In this document: piece after piece, positions 17,227 to 24,978 of the stretch
Layout: every line of letters begins with the position of its first letter
Position numbering within the stretch: the stretch's first letter is position 1
Source: Elusimicrobia bacterium GWA2_69_24
Lineage (GTDB): Bacteria > Elusimicrobiota > Elusimicrobia > UBA1565
Assembly (NCBI GenBank): GCA_001799695.1
Contig: MGTY01000095.1
Location: 20,461-84,460 of the forward strand
Direction of reading: 5' to 3'
Length of the DNA: 64,000 nt
Notes under the pieces: model-generated
Databases searched by the model: none
Seen by the model: the letters and a program-made list of their open reading frames with translations, nothing else
What the model was told of the DNA's origin: nothing
Position numbers and translations under genes: made by a program

Positions 17227-19712
17227 AGCGCTGGGTCTGCCTGCACGGCCACTTCTACCAGCCGCCCCGGGAGAACCCCTGGCTCGAGACGGTGGAATGC
17301 CAGGACTCCGCCTACCCCTACCACGACTGGAACGAGCGGATCTGCGCGGAATGCTACGCCCCCAACGCGGCGGCGCGGGTCCTCGACGGGGCAGGGAACG
17401 TCGTGCGCATCGCCAAGAACTATTCCCGCCTCAGCTTCAATTTCGGCCAGTCGCTCCTGTCCTGGCTCGAGCGCTGCGCGCCCGCGGTGTACGCCGCGGT
17501 GCTGGAGGCGGACCGGGAGAGCGTGCAGCGCTTCTCGGGGCACGGCTCGGCCATGGCCCAGACCTACAGCCATTCCATACTCCCGCTGGCCAACCAGCGC
17601 GACAAGCGCACCGAGGTGCGCTGGGGGCTGATCGATTTCGAGCAGCGCTTCCGGCGCCGGCCCGAAGGGATGTGGCTGCCCGAGGCCGCGGTCGACACCG
17701 GGACCCTGGAAGTCCTGGCCGAGGAAGGCATCCTCTTCGTCGTGCTGGCCCCCGGGCAGGCGCGCTCCGTCCGGCCCATCGGCGGGGCCCCAGGGGGCGC
17801 CGCCCCCGCAGGCGCCGGCAGTCCTCCGCTCGCCGGGGCGGGGCCGTCGCTCTGGGAGGATGTCTCCGGGGGGAAGATCGACCCCAAGCGGCCCTACCGG
17901 GTGAGCCTGCCTTCGGGCGGGTCCATCACGGTCTTCTTCTACGACGGCCCGGTCTCGCGGGCGGTCGCCTTCGAGGGCCTGCTCCAGCGCGGCGACCGCC
18001 TGGCGGACCGCCTCAAGAGCGCCTTCGACCCCAAGCTGGACTACGAGCAGCTGGTGCACGTGGCCACCGACGGAGAATCCTACGGGCATCACCACCGCTT
18101 CGGAGAGATGGCGCTGGCCCACGCCCTGGACCTCATCGAAGCCTCCGAGGGGATCCGCCTCACCAACTACGGCGAGTTCCTCGCCGGGCACCCGCCCACG
18201 CACGAGGCCCGGATCGTGGAGCGCAGTTCCTGGAGCTGCGTGCACGGCATCGAGCGCTGGCGCTCGGACTGCGGCTGCCGCGCCGGAGGCCCCGCGGAGT
18301 GGAAGCAGGGCTGGCGGGCGCCGTTGCGGGAAGCCCTGGAATGGCTGCGCGACCGGTTCACGGACACCTTCCGCGTCCAGGGCGCGGTCTTCTTCAAGGA
18401 CCCCTGGGCCGCGCGCGACGACTACGTCCGTCTCATCCTGGACCGTTCCCAGGCCAAGATCACGGAGTTCCTGGCCCGGCACGCCGCGGTGCCCGTGAGC
18501 GGCAAGGAGCGCACCGCAGGCCTCAAGCTCCTGGAGCTGGAGCGGCACTCCCTGCTGATGTTCACCAGCTGCGGCTGGTTCTTCAACGAGGTATCCGGGA
18601 TCGAGACCGCCCAGATCATGCGCTACGCGGCGCGCGCCCTCCAACTGCACCGGGAGCTGACCGGCCGGGACGTGGAGGACGACTTCCTGGAGCGCCTGTC
18701 TCTGGCGCGCTCCAATATCGCGGAGAAGCGCGACGGGCGCTGCGTGTACGAGCGGGACGTGAAGCCCTCGGCCCTCGACCCGTTCGGGGCCGCGGCCTAC
18801 TTCGGGGCGGAGTCGCTGTTCGAGGCGGGAGTCCCGGACCCGGGCGTGCCGGCCTTCGAGTTCGAGCCGGGCGACCGGGCCCGCGCCGTCTCCGAGAAGG
18901 GGAAGCTGTCCGTGGGCCGCGTGCGCGTCAAGTCACGGGCGACCCTGGAGACCGTGGAGGCCGTGTACGCCTTCGCCCATCTGGGGGACGTGCGCATCGC
19001 CGGCGGCGCGGCCCCCTTCACCGACGATGCGGACTATGCCCGGCTCAAGGACGAGCTGCTCCGCGCTTTCGCGGAGCCCGACCCGTCCCGGCTGACGCTC
19101 GACCTCGATTCCCGGTTCGGCTCCGGGCGGGGCTCCTTCACGGGTCTGCCCCTCGACGCCCAGCGGCGCCTGGCGCGGCGGATACTGGGGGAGACTTCGG
19201 CCGAGGCCGAGGCCGCGGCCCTGTCCTGGGCGGAGAAGCACGCCGCCCTCGCGCGCTTCCTCACCGCCCTGGGCATCCCGTTCTCGCGGCCGGTGCGCAA
19301 CACGCTGGAGTTCTCCCTGAACACCCGCCTCCGGCGCTGCCTGGAAGCGCCGCTGCCGGACTTCACGGGGGCCCTGGCGCTCATCGGGGAGATGAAGCGG
19401 GCTTCGCTCGCCCTGCATTCCGAAGAGCTCGCCGCCGCCATACGGCCGTCGCTCGCGAGGCTCGCCGCGGTCCTTCAGGAAGGCCCCCCGGCGCTGGAGA
19501 CCCTCGAAGGCCTGGGCGCCGCGGTGGAGCTGGCGCGGGAGATCGGCCCGGTGGGCATACTCTGGGACAGCGAGAACGCCTTCTACGACGCCCAGCTGCG
19601 CCTGCGCCCGTCCTGGGAACGCAGCGCCCTGGCCGGGGACGAGGCCGCGCGACTCTGGCTCGAGCGCTTCGGAGAACTCGGGCGCAGGCTCAAGATCCAG
19701 GGGGCATCATGA
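17223..19712 (+). CDS. GH57-like protein with DUF3536
   Basis: Protein of 829 aa. The start (WVCLHGHFYQPPRENPWLE) is the GH57 signature, followed by QTYSHSILPLAN and PEGMWLPEAAVD (candidate catalytic Glu), then a long DUF3536-type helical domain. These proteins cluster with branching-enzyme and TreYZ genes in other bacteria and are presumed alpha-glucan active; the exact reaction is not settled. About 35 Ala/Gly/Pro-rich residues (GGAPGGAAPAGAG) interrupt the barrel around residue 195. Cytoplasmic, no signal peptide. Confidence 0.85.
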   Translation: MKRWVCLHGHFYQPPRENPWLETVECQDSAYPYHDWNERICAECYAPNAAARVLDGAGNVVRIAKNYSRLSFNFGQSLLSWLERCAPAVYAAVLEADRESVQRFSGHGSAMAQTYSHSILPLANQRDKRTEVRWGLIDFEQRFRRRPEGMWLPEAAVDTGTLEVLAEEGILFVVLAPGQARSVRPIGGAPGGAAPAGAGSPPLAGAGPSLWEDVSGGKIDPKRPYRVSLPSGGSITVFFYDGPVSRAVAFEGLLQRGDRLADRLKSAFDPKLDYEQLVHVATDGESYGHHHRFGEMALAHALDLIEASEGIRLTNYGEFLAGHPPTHEARIVERSSWSCVHGIERWRSDCGCRAGGPAEWKQGWRAPLREALEWLRDRFTDTFRVQGAVFFKDPWAARDDYVRLILDRSQAKITEFLARHAAVPVSGKERTAGLKLLELERHSLLMFTSCGWFFNEVSGIETAQIMRYAARALQLHRELTGRDVEDDFLERLSLARSNIAEKRDGRCVYERDVKPSALDPFGAAAYFGAESLFEAGVPDPGVPAFEFEPGDRARAVSEKGKLSVGRVRVKSRATLETVEAVYAFAHLGDVRIAGGAAPFTDDADYARLKDELLRAFAEPDPSRLTLDLDSRFGSGRGSFTGLPLDAQRRLARRILGETSAEAEAAALSWAEKHAALARFLTALGIPFSRPVRNTLEFSLNTRLRRCLEAPLPDFTGALALIGEMKRASLALHSEELAAAIRPSLARLAAVLQEGPPALETLEGLGAAVELAREIGPVGILWDSENAFYDAQLRLRPSWERSALAGDEAARLWLERFGELGRRLKIQGAS

Positions 19713-20299
19713 GAGCGTTCGCCGCGTCCGCCTTCCTGCCGCCCGTCATCCTCTTCCCGCTCTGGGCGCTGGCCGCCTGGCACGGCACCCGCGGGCCGGC
19801 CGGCGCGGCGGCGGGTCTGGTGCTGTGCATCGTCCCGATCCTGTGCGCGGTCGCCGCGGTCCCGGTGCTCCGCGGCAGTGTTCCGCCTTGGGGCTGGCGC
19901 ACGAAGGCCGTCCTCGCGCTCGACCTCCTGCTCCTGGCGGGAGTGCTGGCGGTGCGCCCGCTGATGAACTCGCGGTACAAGCTGCGGTCGGAAGCCGAGA
20001 CCCGGGAAGCCTTGGGCTCGCTGCGCGCCGCGATCGCATCCTGGGAGCGGGCCCACCACGGCGTCCCGCCAGAGAGGCCCTCCCTGATGACCCCCGGGCT
20101 CCTGCCCGAGCTCCCGAGACTCAACCTCCCGGGCACGGGTCACCCCATCACCCGGGAAGTGCGCTTCCCCGCCTCCAACGAGCCCCCGGATTCGGGCAAA
20201 TGGTATTACGTGAACGAGCCCGGACATCCCTCCTTCGGAGCCGTGGCCATCGACTGCACCCACGCCGACTCTCTCGGGAAGCGCTGGTCCGACTACTGA
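19709..20299 (+). CDS. Membrane-anchored pilin-like/unknown protein
   Basis: Protein of 196 aa with ATG overlapping the GH57 stop (ATGA). Three hydrophobic segments lie in the first 95 residues, then a soluble domain RSEAETREALGSLRAAIASW... ending FGAVAIDCTHADSLGKRWSDY. The tail resembles the globular part of type II/IV pseudopilins (residues after the membrane helix, ending in a DS.G..WS-type motif), but there is no prepilin leader. Function is otherwise unrecognised. A palindromic repeat begins 2 nt after its stop. Confidence 0.65.
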   Translation: MRAFAASAFLPPVILFPLWALAAWHGTRGPAGAAAGLVLCIVPILCAVAAVPVLRGSVPPWGWRTKAVLALDLLLLAGVLAVRPLMNSRYKLRSEAETREALGSLRAAIASWERAHHGVPPERPSLMTPGLLPELPRLNLPGTGHPITREVRFPASNEPPDSGKWYYVNEPGHPSFGAVAIDCTHADSLGKRWSDY

Positions 20300-20301
20300 C
20301 G

Positions 20302-20416
20302 CGTCCCAGGTGCACCTCCGTCCGGACCGCTCGGCCCTGCGGCCTCGCTTAGCGCTTCGCGGCGCTGTATGCGTATGCGCCGCTCGCGAAATCCGGCCGG
20401 AGATGCACCTGGGACG
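20302..20416 (+). repeat. Arm-variable palindromic element, copy A
   Basis: 115 bp. A 77-bp core (20321-20397) is almost identical in copies B and C. Outer arms 20302-20320 and 20398-20416 are complementary at 18 of 19 positions but unrelated to the arms of B and C. The core holds further stems (GGCC-ctgc-GGCC; GGCGC...GCGCC; CCGGA...TCCGG). Confidence 0.85.
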
Positions 20417-20435
20417 ATCCGTAGGGCGGATTTGG

Positions 20436-20441
20436 TAGACT
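20436..20441 (+). promoter_or_regulatory. -10 box (TAGACT) of hydrolase gene
   Basis: Ends 6 nt before ATG 20448, fitting the leaderless pattern; the -35 region would overlap the right arm of repeat copy A. Confidence 0.45.
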
Positions 20442-20447
20442 CCGGGC

Positions 20448-21326
20448 ATGTCCACCGCTTCCAAACTCGTATTCATCGCCATCGCTCTCGGACTCCTGTT
20501 CGGGGGCCTGCGCTGGTTCGAGCGCATCAACATCTACTTCCCCAGCCGGGAGCTGAGCCTGCACCCCGGCAGCCTGGGCATCCCGTACGAGGACGTGCTC
20601 TTCCAGTCTGAGGACGGGCTCCTGCTCCACGGCTGGTTCCTCGACGCGGCCCAGCCCATGCCGGACAAGCCCCTCCCGTTCAGGCCCCCCCTCCCGGCCG
20701 CGGAGCCGCTGCAGTCCAAGTCCGGCAGGCCCCCGGTCCTGGTGCTGTTCCACGGCAACGCCGGGAACGTGAGCAACCGCATCGAGAAGCTGGCCATCTT
20801 CCGCAAGCTCGGCCTGTCGGCGTTCGTCTTCGACTACCGCGGCTACGGCCGCAGCCAGGGCAGTCCCAGCGAGCAGGGAACCTACCGCGACGGGCTGGCG
20901 GCCGTGGACCTGCTGACGCGAGACATGGGCTACGCCCCCCAGGAGCTGGTCTACTACGGGGAATCGCTGGGCTGCGCCGTCGCCCTGGAGACCGCGCTGC
21001 GCCGCCCGCCCCAGGCCCTGGTGCTCGACAGCGGGTTCACCTCGACCGTGGAGATGGGCCGGCGGACCTTCCCCTTCCTGCCGGTGCGCTGGATGGTGCG
21101 CTTCCGCTACGACAACCTCTCCAAGATCGGCGGCCTCAAGGTCCCGCTCCTGGTCCTGCACAGCCCCCAGGACGACATCGTCCCCTTCGATATGGGGCAG
21201 GCGAATTTCGCGGCGGCCCCCCGGCCCAAAATCTTTGTGGAGACCCGGGGGGACCACAACGAGGGCTTCGCGGACACCCCGTACTGGGCCCAAGCGATAC
21301 GGGACTTCCTGGCTGAGCTTTTTTGA
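20448..21326 (+). CDS. Alpha/beta hydrolase, membrane-anchored (BEM46/YfhR-like)
   Basis: Protein of 292 aa with an N-terminal membrane helix (KLVFIAIALGLLFGGL). Fold motifs: HGNAGNVSNR (oxyanion loop), FDYRGYGRSQGSPSE, nucleophile Ser in YYGESLGCAVA, HSPQDDIVPFD (Asp) and GDHNEGF (His). A serine hydrolase or esterase of unknown substrate, probably facing the periplasm. It is 12 nt upstream of hflK, which has its own -10 box. Confidence 0.85.
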   Translation: MSTASKLVFIAIALGLLFGGLRWFERINIYFPSRELSLHPGSLGIPYEDVLFQSEDGLLLHGWFLDAAQPMPDKPLPFRPPLPAAEPLQSKSGRPPVLVLFHGNAGNVSNRIEKLAIFRKLGLSAFVFDYRGYGRSQGSPSEQGTYRDGLAAVDLLTRDMGYAPQELVYYGESLGCAVALETALRRPPQALVLDSGFTSTVEMGRRTFPFLPVRWMVRFRYDNLSKIGGLKVPLLVLHSPQDDIVPFDMGQANFAAAPRPKIFVETRGDHNEGFADTPYWAQAIRDFLAELF

Positions 21327-21332
21327 TAGGAT
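21327..21332 (+). promoter_or_regulatory. -10 box (TAGGAT) of hflK
   Basis: Ends 6 nt before ATG 21339; overlaps the hydrolase stop region. Confidence 0.4.
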
Positions 21333-21338
21333 ATCGAC

Positions 21339-22364
21339 ATGGCACCTGAACCCTGGGAAGACCCGAGCGAAGAGATCAAAGACCTCCTGGAGAGCATCCA
21401 GAAGCGCTTCCAAGGCGGCGTCGGCGTGCAGCTGAAGACCGCCGCCTCGGCCGTGGGCGTGCTGCTGGTCCTCGTCGCCGCCCTCACCTCCTTCTACACC
21501 GTGCAGCCCGAGGAGAAGGCCGTCATCCTCCGCTTCGGCCGCTTCGTGGCCACCCATCCGCCCGGCCTGCACTTCAAGCTGCCCTTCGGCATGGACCGCG
21601 CCGTCAAGGTGCCCACCGAGCGCATCCTCCAGGAGGAGTTCGGGTTCCGCTCCAAAGGCGAGAAGGCCGAACGCACGGACTACGCCGAGCACGCCTTCGC
21701 CGAGGAATCCCTCATGCTCACCGGGGACCTCAACGTGGCGGAGGTCGAGTGGATCGTGCAGTACAAGGTCTCCGATCCGCGCAAATTCCTCTTCAACGTC
21801 CGCGACGTGCGCAAGAACCTCCGGGACATCTCCCAGTCGGTCCTGCGCCGGGTCGTGGGCGACCACGAGGTCACCGAGGTGCTCACCACGGGCCGCGTGG
21901 CCATCGCCGAGGAGGCCCAGCGCCTCATGCAGGAGATCCTGGACCGCTACGACATCGGAGTGCGCATCGTCACCCTCAAGCTCCAGGACGTGAACCCGCC
22001 CGAGCCGGTGCGCCCGGCCTTCAACGAGGTCAACGCGGCCAAGCAGGAGCAGGAGAAGGTCATCAACGAGGCGGAACGGGAGTACAACAAGGTCATCCCC
22101 GAGGCCCGGGGCCGCGCGGAGGAGACGATCCGCAAGGCCGAAGGCGAGGCCACCGCCGCCGTCAACCGCGCCAAGGGCGAGGCGGACCGCTTCCGCTCCG
22201 TGCTGGCTGCCTACCGGACGGCGCCGCAGGTGACGCGCTCCCGGCTCTACATCGAGACCCTGGAGCAGGTCTACAGCCGCTTCCAGCAGGTCACCATCGT
22301 CGACAAGGGGGTGCAGGGTCTCCTGCCCCTCTTCGACACCCAGAAGAAGGGGGCCGCCCAATGA
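21339..22364 (+). CDS. hflK: HflK-type SPFH/prohibitin membrane protein
   Basis: Protein of 341 aa: cytoplasmic N terminus, one membrane helix (about 35-55), then the SPFH domain (TVQPEEKAVILRFGRFVATH; PPGLHFKLPFG) and a coiled C-terminal part (AKQEQEKVINEAEREYNKVI). HflK and HflC form a large periplasmic-side cage around the FtsH protease and modulate it. Its stop overlaps the hflC ATG (ATGA). Confidence 0.93.
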   Translation: MAPEPWEDPSEEIKDLLESIQKRFQGGVGVQLKTAASAVGVLLVLVAALTSFYTVQPEEKAVILRFGRFVATHPPGLHFKLPFGMDRAVKVPTERILQEEFGFRSKGEKAERTDYAEHAFAEESLMLTGDLNVAEVEWIVQYKVSDPRKFLFNVRDVRKNLRDISQSVLRRVVGDHEVTEVLTTGRVAIAEEAQRLMQEILDRYDIGVRIVTLKLQDVNPPEPVRPAFNEVNAAKQEQEKVINEAEREYNKVIPEARGRAEETIRKAEGEATAAVNRAKGEADRFRSVLAAYRTAPQVTRSRLYIETLEQVYSRFQQVTIVDKGVQGLLPLFDTQKKGAAQ

Positions 22365-23332
22365 AAGACGAGCGCCTCTACGTCGGACTGCTCGGACTGG
22401 TCCTGCTGGCCGTCCTCCTGAAGGGCTCGCTCTTCACGGTGGCCGAGTGGGAGCAGGCGATCATCACGCGCTTCGGCCGGCCGGTCGGGTCCCCGGTCAC
22501 CAAGGCGGGCCTGCATTTTCGGACCATGCCCTTCATCGACACGGTCCACCGGCTCGACAAGCGGATCCTGAACTGGGACGGGTTCCCGAACCAGATCCCC
22601 ACCAAGGACAAGAAGTACATCTGGGTGGACGCCACCGCGCGGTGGCATATCACCGATCCCCTGCTCTTCATCCAGACCGTGCGCGACGAGGACGGAGCGC
22701 GCTCGCGCCTCGACGGCATCCTGGACTCGGTCACGCGGGACGTCATCTCCAACAACAACCTGGTGGAAGCGGTGCGCAACTCCAACGCCATCATCGACGC
22801 GGTCGCGGAGAAGAAGAAGCTCGCCGAATCGGGCAAGCTGCCCGTCACCGAGGAAGAAGTCGTGAGCGAGGTCGAACCCATCACGGCCGGGCGCGAACGC
22901 CTGAGCGCGCAGATCATCGAGAAGGCCCGGGCCGGGCTCAAGGAGTTCGGCATCGAGATCATCGATGTGCAGCTGCGCCGCATCGCCTACGAGGCCTCGG
23001 TCGAGCGCAAGGCCTTCGAGCGCATGATCTCCGAGCGCCAGCGCATCGCGGAGCGCATCCGTTCGGTGGGCAAGGGCGAACACGCCAAGATCTACGGCAA
23101 GATCCAGAAGGACCTGCAGGGGATCGAGTCCGAGGCCTACCGCACGGCCACCACCATCCGCGGCAAGGCGGAGTCCGAGGCCATCCGCATCTACGCGGGC
23201 TCCATGAACGCAGACCCCGAGTTCTACGAGTTCGTCCGGACTTTGGACGCCTACAAGGTGGCGCTCCCCAACGACACCCGGATGATCCTCTCCACCGAGA
23301 GCAAGTTCCTCGAGGGCCTGAGAAAGCGCTGA
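22361..23332 (+). CDS. hflC: HflC-type SPFH/prohibitin membrane protein
   Basis: Protein of 323 aa starting MKDERLYVGLLGLVLLAVLL (membrane anchor), then SPFH motifs AEWEQAIITRFGRPVG and GLHFRTMPFI and the C-terminal VALPNDTRMILSTESKFLEG that is typical of HflC. It has an extra charged stretch near residue 155 (GKLPVTEEEVVSEVEPI). Partner of HflK, coupled by ATGA overlap. A strong terminator follows. Confidence 0.93.
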   Translation: MKDERLYVGLLGLVLLAVLLKGSLFTVAEWEQAIITRFGRPVGSPVTKAGLHFRTMPFIDTVHRLDKRILNWDGFPNQIPTKDKKYIWVDATARWHITDPLLFIQTVRDEDGARSRLDGILDSVTRDVISNNNLVEAVRNSNAIIDAVAEKKKLAESGKLPVTEEEVVSEVEPITAGRERLSAQIIEKARAGLKEFGIEIIDVQLRRIAYEASVERKAFERMISERQRIAERIRSVGKGEHAKIYGKIQKDLQGIESEAYRTATTIRGKAESEAIRIYAGSMNADPEFYEFVRTLDAYKVALPNDTRMILSTESKFLEGLRKR

Positions 23333-23363
23333 CGGATCGAGGAAATCCATTTCCGCGGTCAGC

Positions 23364-23402
23364 GGCCCCGGCTCCGGTCGTCCGGACCGGGGCATCGTTT
23401 TC
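23364..23402 (+). terminator. Terminator after hflC
   Basis: GCCCCGGCTCCGG pairs with CCGGACCGGGGC (one bulge), followed by a short T-rich run (atcgtttt). Placed between convergent hflC and dusB. Nothing else is seen in 23403-23550. Confidence 0.7.
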
Positions 23403-23550
23403 TGCCCCGCCGAATGCCCCATAATGGGACACGACTTGTTCGGCAACGGTACTGTCCTCTTAAAGAGTCAGCCTCCCCCGTCAAAAGGCAAGATAGTTGA
23501 ATAAGTTGATGGCAGGCACCGCTACTGCACAGAGGCGGCGCTCTGGGAGA

Positions 23551-24531
23551 TTATTGGGAGGGGCTGGGGCGAAGGGACTCTATTAGCAGGCGCATTTCAT
23601 CTATGGTGGCGGCGGCGCAGATGCGGCGGCGGAACTCGGCGGCGCCGGGCTTTCCCGCGACGTACCAGCAGGCGACCCGGCGCATGGGCCTGAGGGCGCG
23701 CTCGGAGCCTTGGATGCGCACCTCATGCTCCAGATGCTCGCCGAGGGCGGTGAGCCGGTCCTCCCAGGAGGGCGGCGCGGGGCGCGGGGCGCCGGAGAGT
23801 GCGGCCTCGGCTTCGCGGTAGAGCCAGGGGTTGCCCAACCCCCCCCGGCCGATCATGACGGCGTCGCAGCCGCTGACCTCCGTCAGGCGCCGGGCGTCCT
23901 CCCCGGTGTACACGTCCCCGTTGCCGAACACGGGGATGGAGACCGCGCGCTTGACCCGCCCGATGGCCTCGTAGTCCGCCTTGCCGGTGTAGCCCTGCTG
24001 GCGGGTGCGGCCGTGCACGCAGAGCGCGAGGATGCCCGAATCCTGGGCGCGGCGGGCGATCTCCAGCGCTTCCCGGCCGCTCGCGTCCGTGAAGCCGATG
24101 CGCATCTTGACCGTGACCGGGATGCGCCGGACGGCGCGCAATACGGCGCGGAAGATCTCCGAAGCCCGCTCGGGCTTGGTGAGCAGGGCCGCCCCGGCCC
24201 CGTCTTCGCCCTTGACCATCTTGGGGGCGGGGCAGCCCAGATTGAGGTCGAGGAGCTCGAAGCCCATCGCCTCCACGCGGACGGAGGCCTCGGCCATCAT
24301 GGCGGGGTCGCTGCCGATGAGCTGGGCGCCCAAGGGCCGGTCCTCGGGCAGGGAGCGCATGAGCTCCAGGGTCTTGCGGTTGGTGCGCACGAGCGCCGTG
24401 GCGGAGACCATCTCCAGGAAGGCGAAGCCCATGCCGCGCGGGCGCGCGACTAGGCGGAAGGCGAGGTCCGTACAGCCCGCCATGGGGGATTGCAGCACCC
24501 GGGTGTCGAGGGTGAGCGTTCCGATTCGCAT
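23551..24531 (-). CDS. dusB: tRNA-dihydrouridine synthase (DusB-like)
   Basis: FMN-dependent enzyme of 326 aa that reduces uridines in tRNA D loops. Motifs: LQSPMAGCTDLAFR, LDLNLGCPAPKM (catalytic Cys), VTVKMRIGF, LCVHGRTRQQGYTG, IPVFGNGDV and VMIGRGGLGNPW. TAAACT abuts an ATG at 24537 and lies 6 nt before the in-frame ATG at 24531, so the second Met is the likelier leaderless start. The promoter lies at the edge of the large palindromic element 24546-24937. Confidence 0.93.
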   Translation of the reverse strand: MRIGTLTLDTRVLQSPMAGCTDLAFRLVARPRGMGFAFLEMVSATALVRTNRKTLELMRSLPEDRPLGAQLIGSDPAMMAEASVRVEAMGFELLDLNLGCPAPKMVKGEDGAGAALLTKPERASEIFRAVLRAVRRIPVTVKMRIGFTDASGREALEIARRAQDSGILALCVHGRTRQQGYTGKADYEAIGRVKRAVSIPVFGNGDVYTGEDARRLTEVSGCDAVMIGRGGLGNPWLYREAEAALSGAPRPAPPSWEDRLTALGEHLEHEVRIQGSERALRPMRRVACWYVAGKPGAAEFRRRICAAATIDEMRLLIESLRPSPSQ

Positions 24532-24537
24532 CGCCAT

Positions 24538-24543
24538 AGTTTA
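24538..24543 (-). promoter_or_regulatory. -10 box (TAAACT) of dusB
   Basis: 6 nt before ATG 24531. Adjacent to the left arm of the palindromic element. Confidence 0.45.
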
Positions 24544-24682
24544 CACATATCCCCGATCCTCGGCTAAACGATAAATAGGCTCACCATACGACACCGCGAC
24601 CCCCTTCGGGGCCGTCGGAATCTCCCGGGGCGATGACGACGCAGCTGGCGGGCTGTTTTTAGCGGCGGCACAACGGGGCAAC

Positions 24683-24696
24683 TGTGCCCGGGCACA
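24683..24696. repeat. Palindrome TGTGCCCGGGCACA, copy 1
   Basis: Part of a perfect 20-bp palindrome (24680-24699, with flanking AAC/GTT). Recurs at 24895-24908. Confidence 0.7.
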
Positions 24697-24894
24697 GTTA
24701 TCCCGGCTGGAGCCGACATCCAACCTCAGGTGTCCGGGACTAATCCAGGCAAGGCGTCGAGATCTTTGATCAACTTGCTTCGGTGGGCCAGCTCCGTCAG
24801 CAGCGGCAAGCCGGCGAACGAGGTACTCTATTTCTCGCCCGGCGGGGATAGCCTTGCCTGCGGATTCGGGCGGCGCCGCAGGCGGCGTCACGAG

Positions 24895-24908
24895 TGTGCC
24901 CGGGCACA
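24895..24908. repeat. Palindrome TGTGCCCGGGCACA, copy 2
   Basis: Same 14-bp palindrome, just inside the right arm of the element; centres are 212 bp apart. Confidence 0.7.
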
Positions 24909-24944
24909 GCTGCTTAGCCGAGGATCGGGGACATATGAAGGGCC

Positions 24945-24973
24945 TTGAAAGGGGGCTTCTTTTGGGTTAATCT
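24945..24973 (+). promoter_or_regulatory. Promoter of pilT-like gene
   Basis: TTGAAA (24945-24950), exactly 17 bp, TAATCT (24968-24973), then 5 nt to ATG 24979. This is the best -35/-10 pair among the leaderless-type promoters here. It starts 8 bp outside the palindromic element. Confidence 0.65.
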
Positions 24974-24978
24974 TCCCT

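Larger units (their letters stand above)
24546..24937. repeat. About 390-bp element with terminal inverted repeats
   Basis: Arms 24546-24567 and 24914-24937 share a perfect 17-bp CCCCGATCCTCGGCTAA inverted repeat, plus CATAT on each outer side. Inside are two copies of the palindrome TGTGCCCGGGCACA. A 116-codon reverse open frame spans it but has no recognisable domain. It fills the gap between divergent dusB and pilT, and both promoters abut its ends. Looks like a MITE-type or structured element. Confidence 0.65.

Noticed and set aside
17297..19708. A 1000-codon frame overlapping the GH57 gene in another phase
   Set aside because: Only its last 196 codons (19709-20299) are a real gene with a coupled ATG; the rest is a shadow of the GH57 gene.
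20302..20416. Calling the arm-variable repeats simple transcription terminators
   Set aside because: No T-run follows the stems, and copy B lies upstream of two divergent genes where a terminator makes no sense.
24541..24891. 116-aa reverse frame inside the dusB-pilT element
   Set aside because: No start signal or domain, and it spans palindromes; treated as part of the element.
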